Origin: Chloroflexota bacterium | GTDB lineage: Bacteria; Chloroflexota; Dehalococcoidia; JACPQD01 | DNA length: 62,133 bases | Assembly: GCA_016190665.1 (NCBI GenBank) | Contig: JACPQD010000092.1 | Span: forward strand, 1 to 62,133 | Direction: 5' to 3' | Shown: piece by piece, positions 47,949 through 55,638 of the stretch | Position numbering within the stretch: position 1 is the first letter of the stretch | How the letters are laid out: every line of letters starts with the position of its first letter | Position numbers and translations under genes: made by a program | Notes under the pieces: model-generated | Database searches by the model: none | Seen by the model: only the letters and a program-made list of their open reading frames with translations | What the model was told of the DNA's origin: nothing

Positions 47949-49412
47949 GTGAATAGACCGGTCCGGGTGCGCTACGCCCCCAGCCCCACGGGCATACCCC
48001 ACGTGGGCAACATAAGAACCGCCCTCTTCAACTGGCTCTTCGCCCGCCACAGCGGCGGCAGCTTCATCGTGCGCATCGAAGACACCGATGTGGCGCGCCG
48101 GGTGGAGGGCGCCGTGGAGGCCATCCTGGACAGCCTGCGCTGGCTGGGGATGGACTGGGACGAAGGCCCCGATGTGGCCGGGGCTTATGGCCCCTACTTC
48201 CAGTCGCAGCGCTTGCCCCTTTACAAGGAGGCGGCGCAGAGGCTGGTTGAGGAGGGGAACGCCTACCTCTGTTATTGCTCGACGCAGCGCCTCGAGGAGA
48301 TGCGGGCGGAGCAGACGCGCCGCCGCGAGCCGCCGCGCTACGACCGGCGCTGCCGGCCCCCCGAAGAACGGGACCGGCTGGCCGCCGAGGGAATCACGCC
48401 CGTGGTCCGCTTCAAGACGCCCCTTCAGGGCGAGACGGTCTTTCACGACCTGATCCGCGGCGATATCGTGGTGGACAACGCCACCCTGGACGATTTCGTG
48501 CTCCTGAAATCGGACGGCTACCCGACCTACCACCTGGCTAACGTCGTTGACGACCATCTTATGGAGATTTCCCACGTCATGCGCGCCGACGAGTGGCTTC
48601 CCAGCACGCCCCGTCACGTGCTCCTGTACCGGGCGCTGGGCTATCAGCCGCCCCTTTACGCTCATCTGCCCATTATTCTGGGCCCCGACCGCTCGAAGCT
48701 GAGCAAGCGCCATGGCGCCACTTCTCTCATGGAATACCGGGAACAGGGCTATCTGCCGGAGGCCATGCTGAATTTCCTGGCCCTGCTGGGCTGGGCGCTG
48801 GATGCTACCACGGAGATTTTCAGTCGCGATGACTTGGTGCGGCATTTCTCCCTGGACCGTATAGGCAAGGTGGCCGCCATTTTCGACGTACGGAAGCTGA
48901 GCTGGATGAACGGCCTGTATATCCGCCAGTTGCCTCTCGACACCCTGGTGGAGCGCGTCATGCCCTTCCTGGAACGAGACCTGCCGCCCAGCGTGGCGCG
49001 GCCCCTCTCCCGGGAATACGTGGCCCGGATCATGCCGCTCCTTCAGGAGCGCCTGAAGACCCTTGCCGAGGCGGCGGAGCTTGCCGAGTTCTTCTTCCAA
49101 GAAGAGCTCGACTACCACATGAAGCTTCTGGTAGGGAAAGGGATGTCTTCGGAGGCAAGCTTGAAGGCGTTGGAGAAAAGCCTGGAAGGGCTGCGGGCTC
49201 TATCCACTTTCGAATGCGAGGCGTTGGAGAACCTCCTGCGCCCTCTGGCGGAGGAGCTGGGGCTGAAGACTGGCCAGCTCTTCGGAATCCTTCGGGTGGC
49301 CACTACGGGCCGCACCGCCGCTCCGCCCTTGTTCCAGACCATGGAGGTGTTAGGTTACAAGCGCTGCGTGAGGCGGATAGAAGCAGCCATCGCCAGGTTG
49401 AAGCAAACTTGA
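47949..49412 (+). CDS. gltX: Glutamyl-tRNA synthetase
   Basis: Charges tRNA-Glu (and tRNA-Gln if the host lacks GlnRS). 487 aa. Class I signatures: VRYAPSPTGIPHVGNIRTAL (HIGH region as HVGN) and DRSKLSKRHGA (KMSKS as KLSKR); also DEWLPSTPRHVLLYRALGY and the C-terminal anticodon-binding helices ending in GILRVATTGRTAAPPLFQ. GTG at 47949 with GCGAGGAA upstream starts the conserved sequence; the frame open to 47670 passes through repeat DNA. A 29-bp perfect hairpin begins 3 nt after its stop. Confidence 0.96.
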   Translation: MNRPVRVRYAPSPTGIPHVGNIRTALFNWLFARHSGGSFIVRIEDTDVARRVEGAVEAILDSLRWLGMDWDEGPDVAGAYGPYFQSQRLPLYKEAAQRLVEEGNAYLCYCSTQRLEEMRAEQTRRREPPRYDRRCRPPEERDRLAAEGITPVVRFKTPLQGETVFHDLIRGDIVVDNATLDDFVLLKSDGYPTYHLANVVDDHLMEISHVMRADEWLPSTPRHVLLYRALGYQPPLYAHLPIILGPDRSKLSKRHGATSLMEYREQGYLPEAMLNFLALLGWALDATTEIFSRDDLVRHFSLDRIGKVAAIFDVRKLSWMNGLYIRQLPLDTLVERVMPFLERDLPPSVARPLSREYVARIMPLLQERLKTLAEAAELAEFFFQEELDYHMKLLVGKGMSSEASLKALEKSLEGLRALSTFECEALENLLRPLAEELGLKTGQLFGILRVATTGRTAAPPLFQTMEVLGYKRCVRRIEAAIARLKQT

Positions 49413-49414
49413 AA

Positions 49415-49474
49415 GACCGACTCGCCCCCCTGATCCCCCCGTCCACGGGGGGATCAGGGGGGCGAGTCGGTCTG
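49415..49474. repeat. Perfect 29-bp inverted repeat after gltX
   Basis: Arms at 49415-49443 and 49446-49474 are perfectly complementary around a 2-nt loop (CC). Outer ends read AGACCGACTCG / CGAGTCGGTCT and the core CTGATCCCCCCGT / ACGGGGGGATCAG. It begins 2 nt after the gltX stop. It may act as terminator or mRNA 3' stabiliser, although no T-run follows. Confidence 0.9.
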
Positions 49475-49488
49475 GTCCCGAAAGGCTT

Positions 49489-49622
49489 GTCCGGCCGGTC
49501 CGACGTGTCCAACAGGTCTGACCTGTCGGACGCGTCGGACGTTCTGCACTGCGGTGAATTCCTGGCGGCAGGACAGCCTTTCCAGGCTGGCCGCCGGACA
49601 GGCAGAAATGCCTGTCCTACCA
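49489..49622. repeat. Composite repeat: GTCGGAC words (F) plus hairpin repeat (E), inverted copy
   Basis: At 49489-49543 the string GTCCGACGTGTCCAACAGGT and CTGACCTGTCGGACGCGTCG repeats family F. At 49570-49622 GGACAGCCTTTCCAGGCTG and GGACAGGCAGAAATGCCTGT with CCTACC is family E in the orientation opposite to 27939 and 60201. Confidence 0.7.
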
Positions 49623-49636
49623 GTTGAGTGAGCGCG

Positions 49637-50713
49637 ATGTCTCGAACCCGTGTTGTCGTCGCCATGAGCGGCGGTGTGGACTCCTCGGTGGCGGCCGCCC
49701 TCGTCAAGGAGGGGGGCTACGACGTCATCGGCGTCACCATGCGCCTCTGGCCTCTGGAGCAGCCTGACCTTCCTCGGGGGCATCAGGGCTGCTGTTCCGT
49801 GGAGGCTATCGACGAGGCGCGGCGCGTCTGCCAGGTGCTCGAAATACCCTACTACGTCCTCAACTTCGAGGCCGAGTTCCAGTCCCACGTCGTGGGCCCC
49901 TTTTGTCGTGAATACGGGCGGGGAAGGACGCCCAACCCCTGCATCGCCTGCAACCAGCACCTGAAGTTTAACTTCCTGATGCAGAAGGCCTTGGCCCTGG
50001 GCGCGGAATACCTGGCCACTGGTCATTATGCCTGCGTGGAGGAGCGTCAAGGGGTCTTCCACCTGCTCAAGGCGATAGACCCGCGGAAGGACCAGTCCTA
50101 CGCTCTCTATACCTTGAGCCAGGCCGAGCTGAGCCGTCTGCTGCTGCCCGTGGGCCATCTGCGGAAGGAAGAGACGCGGCGCAAGGCCGCCGCCTTCGGT
50201 CTACCCGTCGCGGAGAAGGCGGATAGCCAGGAGATTTGCTTCATCCCCGAAGGCAGCTACCGCGAATTCCTGTCCGAAAGGATGCATCTTTTCCCCGGAG
50301 AAATCCTCGATACCAGCGGCAGAGTGGTAGGGACTCATGAAGGTGTTGCCCTCTATACCGTCGGGCAGCGTCGTGGCCTGGGCATACCCGCCAGAGCGGC
50401 GCTCTATGTCCTCGATATCGACGCTTCGCGGAACGTGTTAGTGGTGGGAAGCCGGGAAGACTGCATGAAAAAGACTCTCATCGCAGGGGAGCTCTCTTTT
50501 GTCTCGAGGCAGCCGCCGGGGACCCCCCTGGCTATCACCGCGAAGATCCGCTATAGGTCCCCGGAGGCGGAAGCGACGCTGTCAGTGACGGATGGCAGGG
50601 CTGAAGTCCAGTTCGCCGAGCGGCAGTGGGCCATAACTCCGGGGCAGGCCGTGGTCTTCTATCTGGGGGAGGAGGTCCTGGGGGGTGGGGTAATCGACGG
50701 CGGCGGTCAGTAG
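49637..50713 (+). CDS. mnmA: tRNA-specific 2-thiouridylase MnmA
   Basis: Thiolates U34 of tRNA-Glu, -Gln and -Lys. About 358 aa: PP-loop RVVVAMSGGVDSSVAAALV, first catalytic Cys in RTPNPCIACNQHLKF, KDQSYALYTLSQ, second Cys in DSQEICFIPEG and YTVGQRRGLGIP. ATG at 49637 is preferred; GTG at 49628 is in frame and equally close to the weak GAGTGAG site. It lies downstream of gltX, so enzyme pairs acting on tRNA-Glu are adjacent. Confidence 0.95.
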   Translation: MSRTRVVVAMSGGVDSSVAAALVKEGGYDVIGVTMRLWPLEQPDLPRGHQGCCSVEAIDEARRVCQVLEIPYYVLNFEAEFQSHVVGPFCREYGRGRTPNPCIACNQHLKFNFLMQKALALGAEYLATGHYACVEERQGVFHLLKAIDPRKDQSYALYTLSQAELSRLLLPVGHLRKEETRRKAAAFGLPVAEKADSQEICFIPEGSYREFLSERMHLFPGEILDTSGRVVGTHEGVALYTVGQRRGLGIPARAALYVLDIDASRNVLVVGSREDCMKKTLIAGELSFVSRQPPGTPLAITAKIRYRSPEAEATLSVTDGRAEVQFAERQWAITPGQAVVFYLGEEVLGGGVIDGGGQ

Positions 50714-50733
50714 GGGCGCGGTGCACCGTGCCC

Positions 50734-51579
50734 CTACGAGTCCTCCACATGCCTCGGATAGGAGCCGAACACCTTGCAGAGGGCCGTCTTCTCCTGGACG
50801 CGGGCGAGCGCCTCGGCGACGATAGGGTCCTGTCTGTGTCCCTCGAGGTCCACAAGGAAGAAGTAGCGCCAGGGGGTGTCTTTTGAGGGTCGCGACTCGA
50901 TCTTGGCCAGGTTGATGCCGCGCTGGGAGAACTCCTGAAGGACTTCGCAGAGGCTCCCCGGCCTGTCCTCTTCGATGTAGAAGCTGAGGGAGGTCTTATC
51001 GAAGCCGGTGGGTGGATGGTCGGTCCGGGCCAGAACCACGAAACGAGTGACGTTGGCCGACTGGTCCTGGATGCCCTTGGCCAGGATTTCCGCGCCGTAG
51101 ATAGCCGCAGCGCGCTGGGTGGCGATGGCTGCCGCAGGCGCCTGGCCGGCCAGCATCTCCTCCACTGCGGCTGTGGTGCTCAATGAAGCGATGACTTGAG
51201 CCTTGGGGAAGCAGCGTTCGATGAAGCGTCGGCATTGCCCCAGCGCCGACGGATGAGAGAATATCGCTTTGACTTGCGCGGCCTTGACGCCGGGTTTGGT
51301 CAACAGGCAATGAGAAATGGGGAGCATCACCTCGCGGCGGATCATGAGGTTTGACTCGTGGATGAGCAGATCGAGGGTATCCGTCACTGAGCCCTCGATG
51401 CTGTTCTCTATGGCGACGATGCCTTCGTCTGCCATTCCGGTGTCCACGGCCGAAGCCACCGCCGCGACGCTGGGAAAAGGCAGCAACTGGGCAATCGCAT
51501 CATAGAGGATGGCCGCCTCCTCGGTGAAGGTACCAGGAGGTCCCAGGTGGGCGATGCGCTTTCTTTCCTCTCGTGCCAC
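50734..51579 (-). CDS. pheA: Prephenate dehydratase
   Basis: Converts prephenate to phenylpyruvate in phenylalanine synthesis. 281 aa. HLGPPGTFTEEAAILYDAIA, AIENSIEGSVTDTLDLLI, IFSHPSALGQCRRFI, the catalytic NVTRFVVLAR, then an ACT regulatory domain with SLCEVLQEFSQRGINLAKIE and SRPSKDTPWRYFFLVDLEGH. GTG at 51579 has AAGGA 5 nt upstream and removes an atypical 20-residue extension. No chorismate mutase domain is fused. Confidence 0.94.
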   Translation of the reverse strand: MAREERKRIAHLGPPGTFTEEAAILYDAIAQLLPFPSVAAVASAVDTGMADEGIVAIENSIEGSVTDTLDLLIHESNLMIRREVMLPISHCLLTKPGVKAAQVKAIFSHPSALGQCRRFIERCFPKAQVIASLSTTAAVEEMLAGQAPAAAIATQRAAAIYGAEILAKGIQDQSANVTRFVVLARTDHPPTGFDKTSLSFYIEEDRPGSLCEVLQEFSQRGINLAKIESRPSKDTPWRYFFLVDLEGHRQDPIVAEALARVQEKTALCKVFGSYPRHVEDS

Positions 51580-51707
51580 GATTTCCTTTCCCGCCGGGCC
51601 TAACCGCGAGCCCGGATTGACATGCAGATGCGCGGACACGATGTCCCTATGCGGTCGGGCCTAATCCGCTGAAGGCCGATGGCCGATCGCTTCCAGCTTC
51701 ATGCCCA

Positions 51708-52376
51708 CTAACCCCTGACGCTTATGAGGGTGTTGCGCAGGGCTTCTTCATTCTCCACCTTCGTTACCGCCACAACTTCGTCGCCTGGCGAGAGCATGGT
51801 GTCGGCGCCCGGAACCTGAGGGCCCTTATCCTTGCTGATCACCAGGGAGAGGATGCTATCTGGGGGCAACACGATATCTTTGAGCAGCTTGCCGACGACT
51901 TGTCCGTCCTTGGGTATCTTCACCTGAACGATCTCCAGATTGCCCAAGGGTAAGGTTAGCAGGTGAACCAAGGGGTGAGAGGGTACCTCCGCCTCAATAT
52001 GTTCCAGGATCAGGTCGGTGCTATTGACGGTGAAATCGATACCCAGCTTCTTGAAAATGCCCTCGTTCTTAGGGTTGTTTATCCGGGCAAGGGTGCGGGG
52101 GACGTTGAACTTGTGCTTCGCCACCTGACAGGCAACGAGGTTGTCCTCGTCGTCACCAGTGACTGCTATGAGCATATCAGCTCGAGCTGTGCCGGCATCG
52201 TCCAGGGTCTGCGCCTCGCAGCCGTCGCCATACATCACCACATTACCCAGTTCCTCGCACATACCCTCGCACTTGCGGGCATCCTTTTCGATAACCAGGA
52301 TCTCGTGACCTTCCGCTAGAAGCTGTCTGCTCAGGTAGAAACCGACCTTGCCCCCGCCGACAACGATGATGTACAT
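51708..52376 (-). CDS. TrkA-type potassium uptake regulator (RCK_N plus RCK_C)
   Basis: 222 aa. N-terminal NAD-binding RCK domain (YIIVVGGGKVGFYLSRQLLA, EGHEILVIEKD, VMYGDGCEAQTLDDAGTARA) and a C-terminal RCK_C domain from about residue 135 (NLEIVQVKIPKDGQVVGKLL ... SPGDEVVAVTKVENEEALR). Such proteins gate Trk/Ktr potassium channels; RCK_C domains can bind cyclic di-AMP. No TrkH/KtrB channel gene is in the window. It starts 4 nt after the next TrkA-type gene. Confidence 0.9.
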   Translation of the reverse strand: MYIIVVGGGKVGFYLSRQLLAEGHEILVIEKDARKCEGMCEELGNVVMYGDGCEAQTLDDAGTARADMLIAVTGDDEDNLVACQVAKHKFNVPRTLARINNPKNEGIFKKLGIDFTVNSTDLILEHIEAEVPSHPLVHLLTLPLGNLEIVQVKIPKDGQVVGKLLKDIVLPPDSILSLVISKDKGPQVPGADTMLSPGDEVVAVTKVENEEALRNTLISVRG

Positions 52377-52380
52377 ACTG

Positions 52381-52779
52381 TTACGTCCCCAGTTTTTCCT
52401 TCAAGAGTTGAGCGCCGACCACCGTGGGGCTGATAGTGCTGAGGCCCAAATCCCGGTACATTTCCTCTCTGATGGGGTCATAGATGCGGCACACGACCTT
52501 GGGTACTCTGAAGATGTGTTTCGCTATCTGCGCCGCCATGACATTCCTGTTATCTCCCTGGGTCGCCGAGACGAAGGCATCGGCCTCCTCGATGCCCGCC
52601 CGTTTCAAGGCATCCTGGTCGATGCCATTGCCCATCAGAGTGACGCCGCCGAAGGTGGGCGGCAGCTTGCGGAAGCTATCGTTATTCATATCCATAACCG
52701 TGACCTGATGCCCTTCTTCATCGAGCAGGGTGGCCAGGCGGGCGCCGACCCTGCCACATCCCATGATGATGACTTTCAT
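52381..52779 (-). CDS. TrkA N-terminal (RCK_N) domain protein
   Basis: 132 aa, only the NAD-binding RCK domain: KVIIMGCGRVGARLATLLDE, EGHQVTVMDMNNDSFRKLPP, VTLMGNGIDQDALKRAGIEE and AKHIFRVPKVVCRIYDP. It probably assembles with the 222-aa protein encoded immediately downstream; the two-gene arrangement recalls octameric gating rings built from two RCK proteins. Lacks the C-terminal ligand domain. Confidence 0.88.
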   Translation of the reverse strand: MKVIIMGCGRVGARLATLLDEEGHQVTVMDMNNDSFRKLPPTFGGVTLMGNGIDQDALKRAGIEEADAFVSATQGDNRNVMAAQIAKHIFRVPKVVCRIYDPIREEMYRDLGLSTISPTVVGAQLLKEKLGT

Positions 52780-52946
52780 TGAAATACCCCTTCGGTCAGC
52801 AATCGGCGGTCAGCAGTCGAAATACACACGCTTAACGGTAAATTATATCTCGCACCGGCCATGCCTGCAACAAACAGGACAACGGGTGGAATCCCGCCAG
52901 GAGGGACGTGGGTAGCGGTCCTGACCGAAGAGACGAGGTACAGCCA
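52780..52946. repeat. CAGCAATCGGCGGTCAGC repeat words
   Basis: GGTCAGCAATCGGCGGTCAG at 52795-52814 resembles words at 41687-41757 and the terminal codons of the HgdB-like gene (52960-52998). No gene is seen in the gap. Confidence 0.5.
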
Positions 52947-53993
52947 TCACCTTTCGGCATTCGGCGGTCTGAAAGCCGACCGCTGATCGCTGACGGCTCC
53001 TTGCCGAGCCTTCTGGCGGCGGACGATGTCCAGAAAGGCCTCGATTCTCGTGCGTTGATGCTCAGTCAGCAGGAAATCCGCGTTGCCCTCCAAGGTGAGG
53101 ATGGGGAGCTTGATGGCGTCCCTCATGATGATATCCCCAATGCCCCGATGGCAGAAGGCCTGAACGTAGTGGATGACGCCATCGATTTGCCGCAAAGCCA
53201 GTTGGGGCGTAATGTCTGCCAGGCGGTCGAAGACGGAGTAGGGATAAGTGTAGTTGGTATATTGCTCCGCCAGCGATGAGCTGGGGCCGGGCATGGAGAA
53301 CTGACGCTGGATCTCGTTGAAGACGACGCGGGCGCCGAGCGCTTCCAGGGTGCGGTAGAGGCTCTCGGCGAAGATGGAGGGGACGCCCAGGTGGGCGAGC
53401 CGGAGCATATCGTCCGGGCGCGGACGGTTGTCGACCTCGGAGACCTTGGCCGCCAGCTCCCTCTCAAAGGCGGCGCGATCGCTATTAAAATCCGAGGTGG
53501 AGACCAGCCACAGGTGGTTCTCCCAACCGCTCACCTTTCCGTCGCGCCAGGTGCGTTCATCCAGAAGATGGGCCAGTATCCTCGCAGGCGCCAACTCTTG
53601 GCGCACCTCCTCCGCCGCCTCGAGGCTGGTTCCCAGGGAAGCGGCCAACTCCTGCAGAGCGGAGTGCATTCTTATCGGATCGCGGCGGTCGGGGTAGGCG
53701 AAGGGGATGATGCGCACGCCCTTTAGCTTGAGCACATCCATGAGCATGAGGGTGTTGGAGCAGTCGCCGCTGGTGACGCAGAGGACGGTGTCGATGTCCC
53801 GCTCCATGCACGTGCCGTAGATGCCCTTGATCCAGGCGCAGATGTTCTGCGGGAAGCCCGCCCGCTCCGCCAGGGTGACCATCCTCTCCTTCTCCGGGCT
53901 GGAGATGAAGAGGTTATTCAGGTCCACCGGCTGACAGCCGGCGGCCAGGAGCACCTCTATGGGGACAGTGGTGGTGATGCCGACGGTGGTCAT
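52947..53993 (-). CDS. 2-Hydroxyacyl-CoA dehydratase-like (HgdB/BcrB family) protein
   Basis: 348 aa resembling a single subunit of 2-hydroxyacyl-CoA dehydratase/benzoyl-CoA reductase: GITTTVPIEVLLAAGCQPVD, CAWIKGIYGTCMERDIDTVL with Cys residues for an iron-sulfur cluster, LCVTSGDCSNTLMLMDVLKL, and IDGVIHYVQAFCHRGIGDII. The second subunit and the ATP-dependent activator are not nearby, so it may belong to the uncharacterised double-cubane or orphan group. Its C-terminal 15 residues (AVSDQRSAFRPPNAER) are encoded by dispersed repeat DNA. Confidence 0.78.
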   Translation of the reverse strand: MTTVGITTTVPIEVLLAAGCQPVDLNNLFISSPEKERMVTLAERAGFPQNICAWIKGIYGTCMERDIDTVLCVTSGDCSNTLMLMDVLKLKGVRIIPFAYPDRRDPIRMHSALQELAASLGTSLEAAEEVRQELAPARILAHLLDERTWRDGKVSGWENHLWLVSTSDFNSDRAAFERELAAKVSEVDNRPRPDDMLRLAHLGVPSIFAESLYRTLEALGARVVFNEIQRQFSMPGPSSSLAEQYTNYTYPYSVFDRLADITPQLALRQIDGVIHYVQAFCHRGIGDIIMRDAIKLPILTLEGNADFLLTEHQRTRIEAFLDIVRRQKARQGAVSDQRSAFRPPNAER

Positions 53994-54190
53994 GGTCTTC
54001 CAGAAGGTGGCTCAGGAACCGACAATCCCCGACATATCTTTCTGGCCAATCTGTCGGGAATCTCAGAATGGCGCGGGATGGGCTCGATCCGGCCAGTATG
54101 CGGGTTAATCCAAAGCGAGTGCGACCTGCCTTCTCGTTCGAGCACGCACCCGTACTTGCGAAGGCGGCGGAGAAGAGTGGTGCGTTTCAC
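53990..54190 (-). CDS. hicA: HicA-type toxin (island module, copy 1)
   Basis: 66-aa HicA fold: LLRRLRKYGCVLEREGRSHS with the conserved His, LWINPHTGRIEPIPRHSEIP and RLARKICRGLSV. GTG at 54190 overlaps the hicB stop by 4 nt (GTGA). It also overlaps the start of the HgdB-like gene by 4 nt, so toxin and metabolic gene appear translationally coupled. Confidence 0.83.
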   Translation of the reverse strand: MKRTTLLRRLRKYGCVLEREGRSHSLWINPHTGRIEPIPRHSEIPDRLARKICRGLSVPEPPSGRP

Positions 54191-54402
54191 CCGACGGTAA
54201 CGGTGTCACGTATTGCCCCTGAGGGCATCGCGCGAAGAGCCTCTTCTCTGCGGTACTCCAGAACCAGGTCTATGGCGTCGGCCAGGCTCTTCAGGGCTTC
54301 TTCCTTCGTAAGGCCCTGACCGTTAGCTTCGGGGATTTCCGGGCAAAAGGCGATAAACCACTTCCCATCCCTCTCGATAATGGCGGTGAATTCATTCCTC
54401 AT
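54187..54402 (-). CDS. hicB: HicB-type antitoxin (island module, copy 1)
   Basis: 71 aa: NEFTAIIERDGKWFIAFCPE and IPEANGQGLTKEEALKSLAD. ATG at 54402 has GGAGG 7 nt upstream. It is about 80 percent identical by eye to the HicB at 54783-54998, so the two arose by recent duplication; only this copy keeps its hicA. Confidence 0.87.
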   Translation of the reverse strand: MRNEFTAIIERDGKWFIAFCPEIPEANGQGLTKEEALKSLADAIDLVLEYRREEALRAMPSGAIRDTVTVG

Positions 54403-54509
54403 TTGGGGCCTCCACATCATACGAACCGCAAAGAGATTGCCGCGCGAGTTCAATCACAGGGTTGCGCACTGAGAAACCGTTGACCACACGTTTCAGCACC
54501 GCTTCTATT

Positions 54510-54758
54510 TTAGCACGGCTTTCGACGGTGAGACGCGGACGAAAGCCTCTTCCTGATTCTTTTCTTTGCTTGTTCCCAGCCCGATGCCTTGACCTTGCCG
54601 GCCGCGAAGGCTTCCTCCCGGTCCCTAAGAACCGCTTCATGCCTGGCCGGGGACTCGAAAGCTTGCTCGTTCCGGGCGAGGTCCGCCCAGAGCGTCTCCA
54701 TAAGGTCCAACTTCTGCGCAAGTGAAAGCTCCGAGAGAGGCAAGTCAACCCTTCTCAT
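54510..54758 (-). CDS. Addiction module component (TIGR02574-like)
   Basis: 82 aa: LSLAQKLDLMETLWADLARN, EAVLRDREEAFAAGKVKASG and WEQAKKRIRKRL match the short antidote proteins of TIGR02574, normally paired with a RelE-like toxin. No toxin follows here. AGGA 7 nt upstream supports the ATG at 54758. A decayed paralogue lies at 56546-56854. Confidence 0.8.
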   Translation of the reverse strand: MRRVDLPLSELSLAQKLDLMETLWADLARNEQAFESPARHEAVLRDREEAFAAGKVKASGWEQAKKRIRKRLSSASHRRKPC

Positions 54759-54782
54759 GCAGTTTCCTTTCTTCGGCGCGTT

Positions 54783-54998
54783 TCATCCGACTGTGACGGT
54801 CTCGCGAATCGCCTCCGGAGGAATCCCCCGAAGGGCCTCTTCCCTGCGATCCTCCAGGACCAGGTTTATGGCGTCGGCCAGGCTCTTAAGGGCTTCTTCC
54901 TTCGTAAGCCCCTGACCGTTCGCTCCCGGGATTTCCGGGGAGTAGGCAATAAACCACTTCCCGTCCCGCTCGATGATAGCCGTGAATTCATTCTTCAT
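54783..54998 (-). CDS. hicB: Orphan HicB-type antitoxin (duplicate)
   Basis: 71-aa near-duplicate of the HicB at 54187-54402 (NEFTAIIERDGKWFIAYSPE, IPGANGQGLTKEEALKSLAD). After its stop the sequence GGATGAAACGCGCC matches the start of the other copy's hicA (GGGTGAAACGCACC) for about 14 nt and then diverges into the leader of the addiction-module gene, so the toxin gene was lost. Confidence 0.87.
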   Translation of the reverse strand: MKNEFTAIIERDGKWFIAYSPEIPGANGQGLTKEEALKSLADAINLVLEDRREEALRGIPPEAIRETVTVG

Positions 54999-55078
54999 CT
55001 GGGGCCTCCAGGTCTTTCACTGGTGAGCGCTGGCCACCCACAGGAATCTGCGCCATGCGCACGACCAGGCGCAATGCT

Positions 55079-55255
55079 TCATTTTACTGCTTCCTCAGTG
55101 GGAAAGGCATGGGCCACATCAGGGGCCAACAGCACGACATTGGTGCCAGCCCGGTACCGCTCGATGTACTTGCCGCGCACGCCGCCCTTGAGCAACTTGC
55201 GCAAGTCATACTCCGGCCGCAACTCGTCGTCCATCTCAGATGCTGTCTTCTTCAT
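55079..55255 (-). CDS. BrnT-associated antitoxin-like small protein
   Basis: 58 aa: EMDDELRPEYDLRKLLKGGV, RGKYIERYRAGTNVVLLAPD, VAHAFPTEEAVK. This short protein commonly follows BrnT toxins and is the presumed antidote. It overlaps brnT by 20 nt. A second, altered copy lies at 56825-57025. ATG at 55255; TGA at 55079. Confidence 0.82.
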   Translation of the reverse strand: MKKTASEMDDELRPEYDLRKLLKGGVRGKYIERYRAGTNVVLLAPDVAHAFPTEEAVK

Positions 55256-55514
55256 AAGCTTCTCTTTCCCACCGCGTCAACTCGCGGGCGCTGATAAGGC
55301 GGATACGGTCACCTCGCTCTGTGTGTGACACAATTGGCAGCCGACGACGATATGACTGGCCGATAACGACATAGCGATTCTCTTCCAGGGGGTGATCAGG
55401 GTCAGGCGCGGTGACGGATAGAGGATCGCCGAAGACCGTCGCCGCTTCGCGGAGGGACACGCCACGCCGCCGTAGATTGAGGGCCGCCTTCCTCGGGTCC
55501 CATTCGAACTCCAT
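55236..55514 (-). CDS. brnT: BrnT-family toxin
   Basis: 92 aa: FEWDPRKAALNLRRRGVSLR, EAATVFGDPLSVTAPDPDHP and RIRLISARELTRWEREAYEE are the BrnT signature (RelE-like fold, RNase). TATACT lies 6 nt before the ATG, so a nearly leaderless transcript is possible. Overlaps its antitoxin gene. Confidence 0.88.
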   Translation of the reverse strand: MEFEWDPRKAALNLRRRGVSLREAATVFGDPLSVTAPDPDHPLEENRYVVIGQSYRRRLPIVSHTERGDRIRLISARELTRWEREAYEEDSI

Positions 55515-55638
55515 GCATCAAGTATAGCAGAGGAGATTCAGTCTTAGGGTGTGGATGAAACCTGCTGGACGGCTGCCGAGGGCACGCCGTGTTGATCACG
55601 CTTCTGATTTCGCCAGACTCCCAACGCCGCGAGGCCTT

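Noticed and set aside
54392..54748. 118-aa minus frame overlapping the addiction-module gene
   Set aside because: It is in a different frame from the recognisable TIGR02574-like protein and its N-terminal half is a shadow; only weak protein-like sequence remains at its end.
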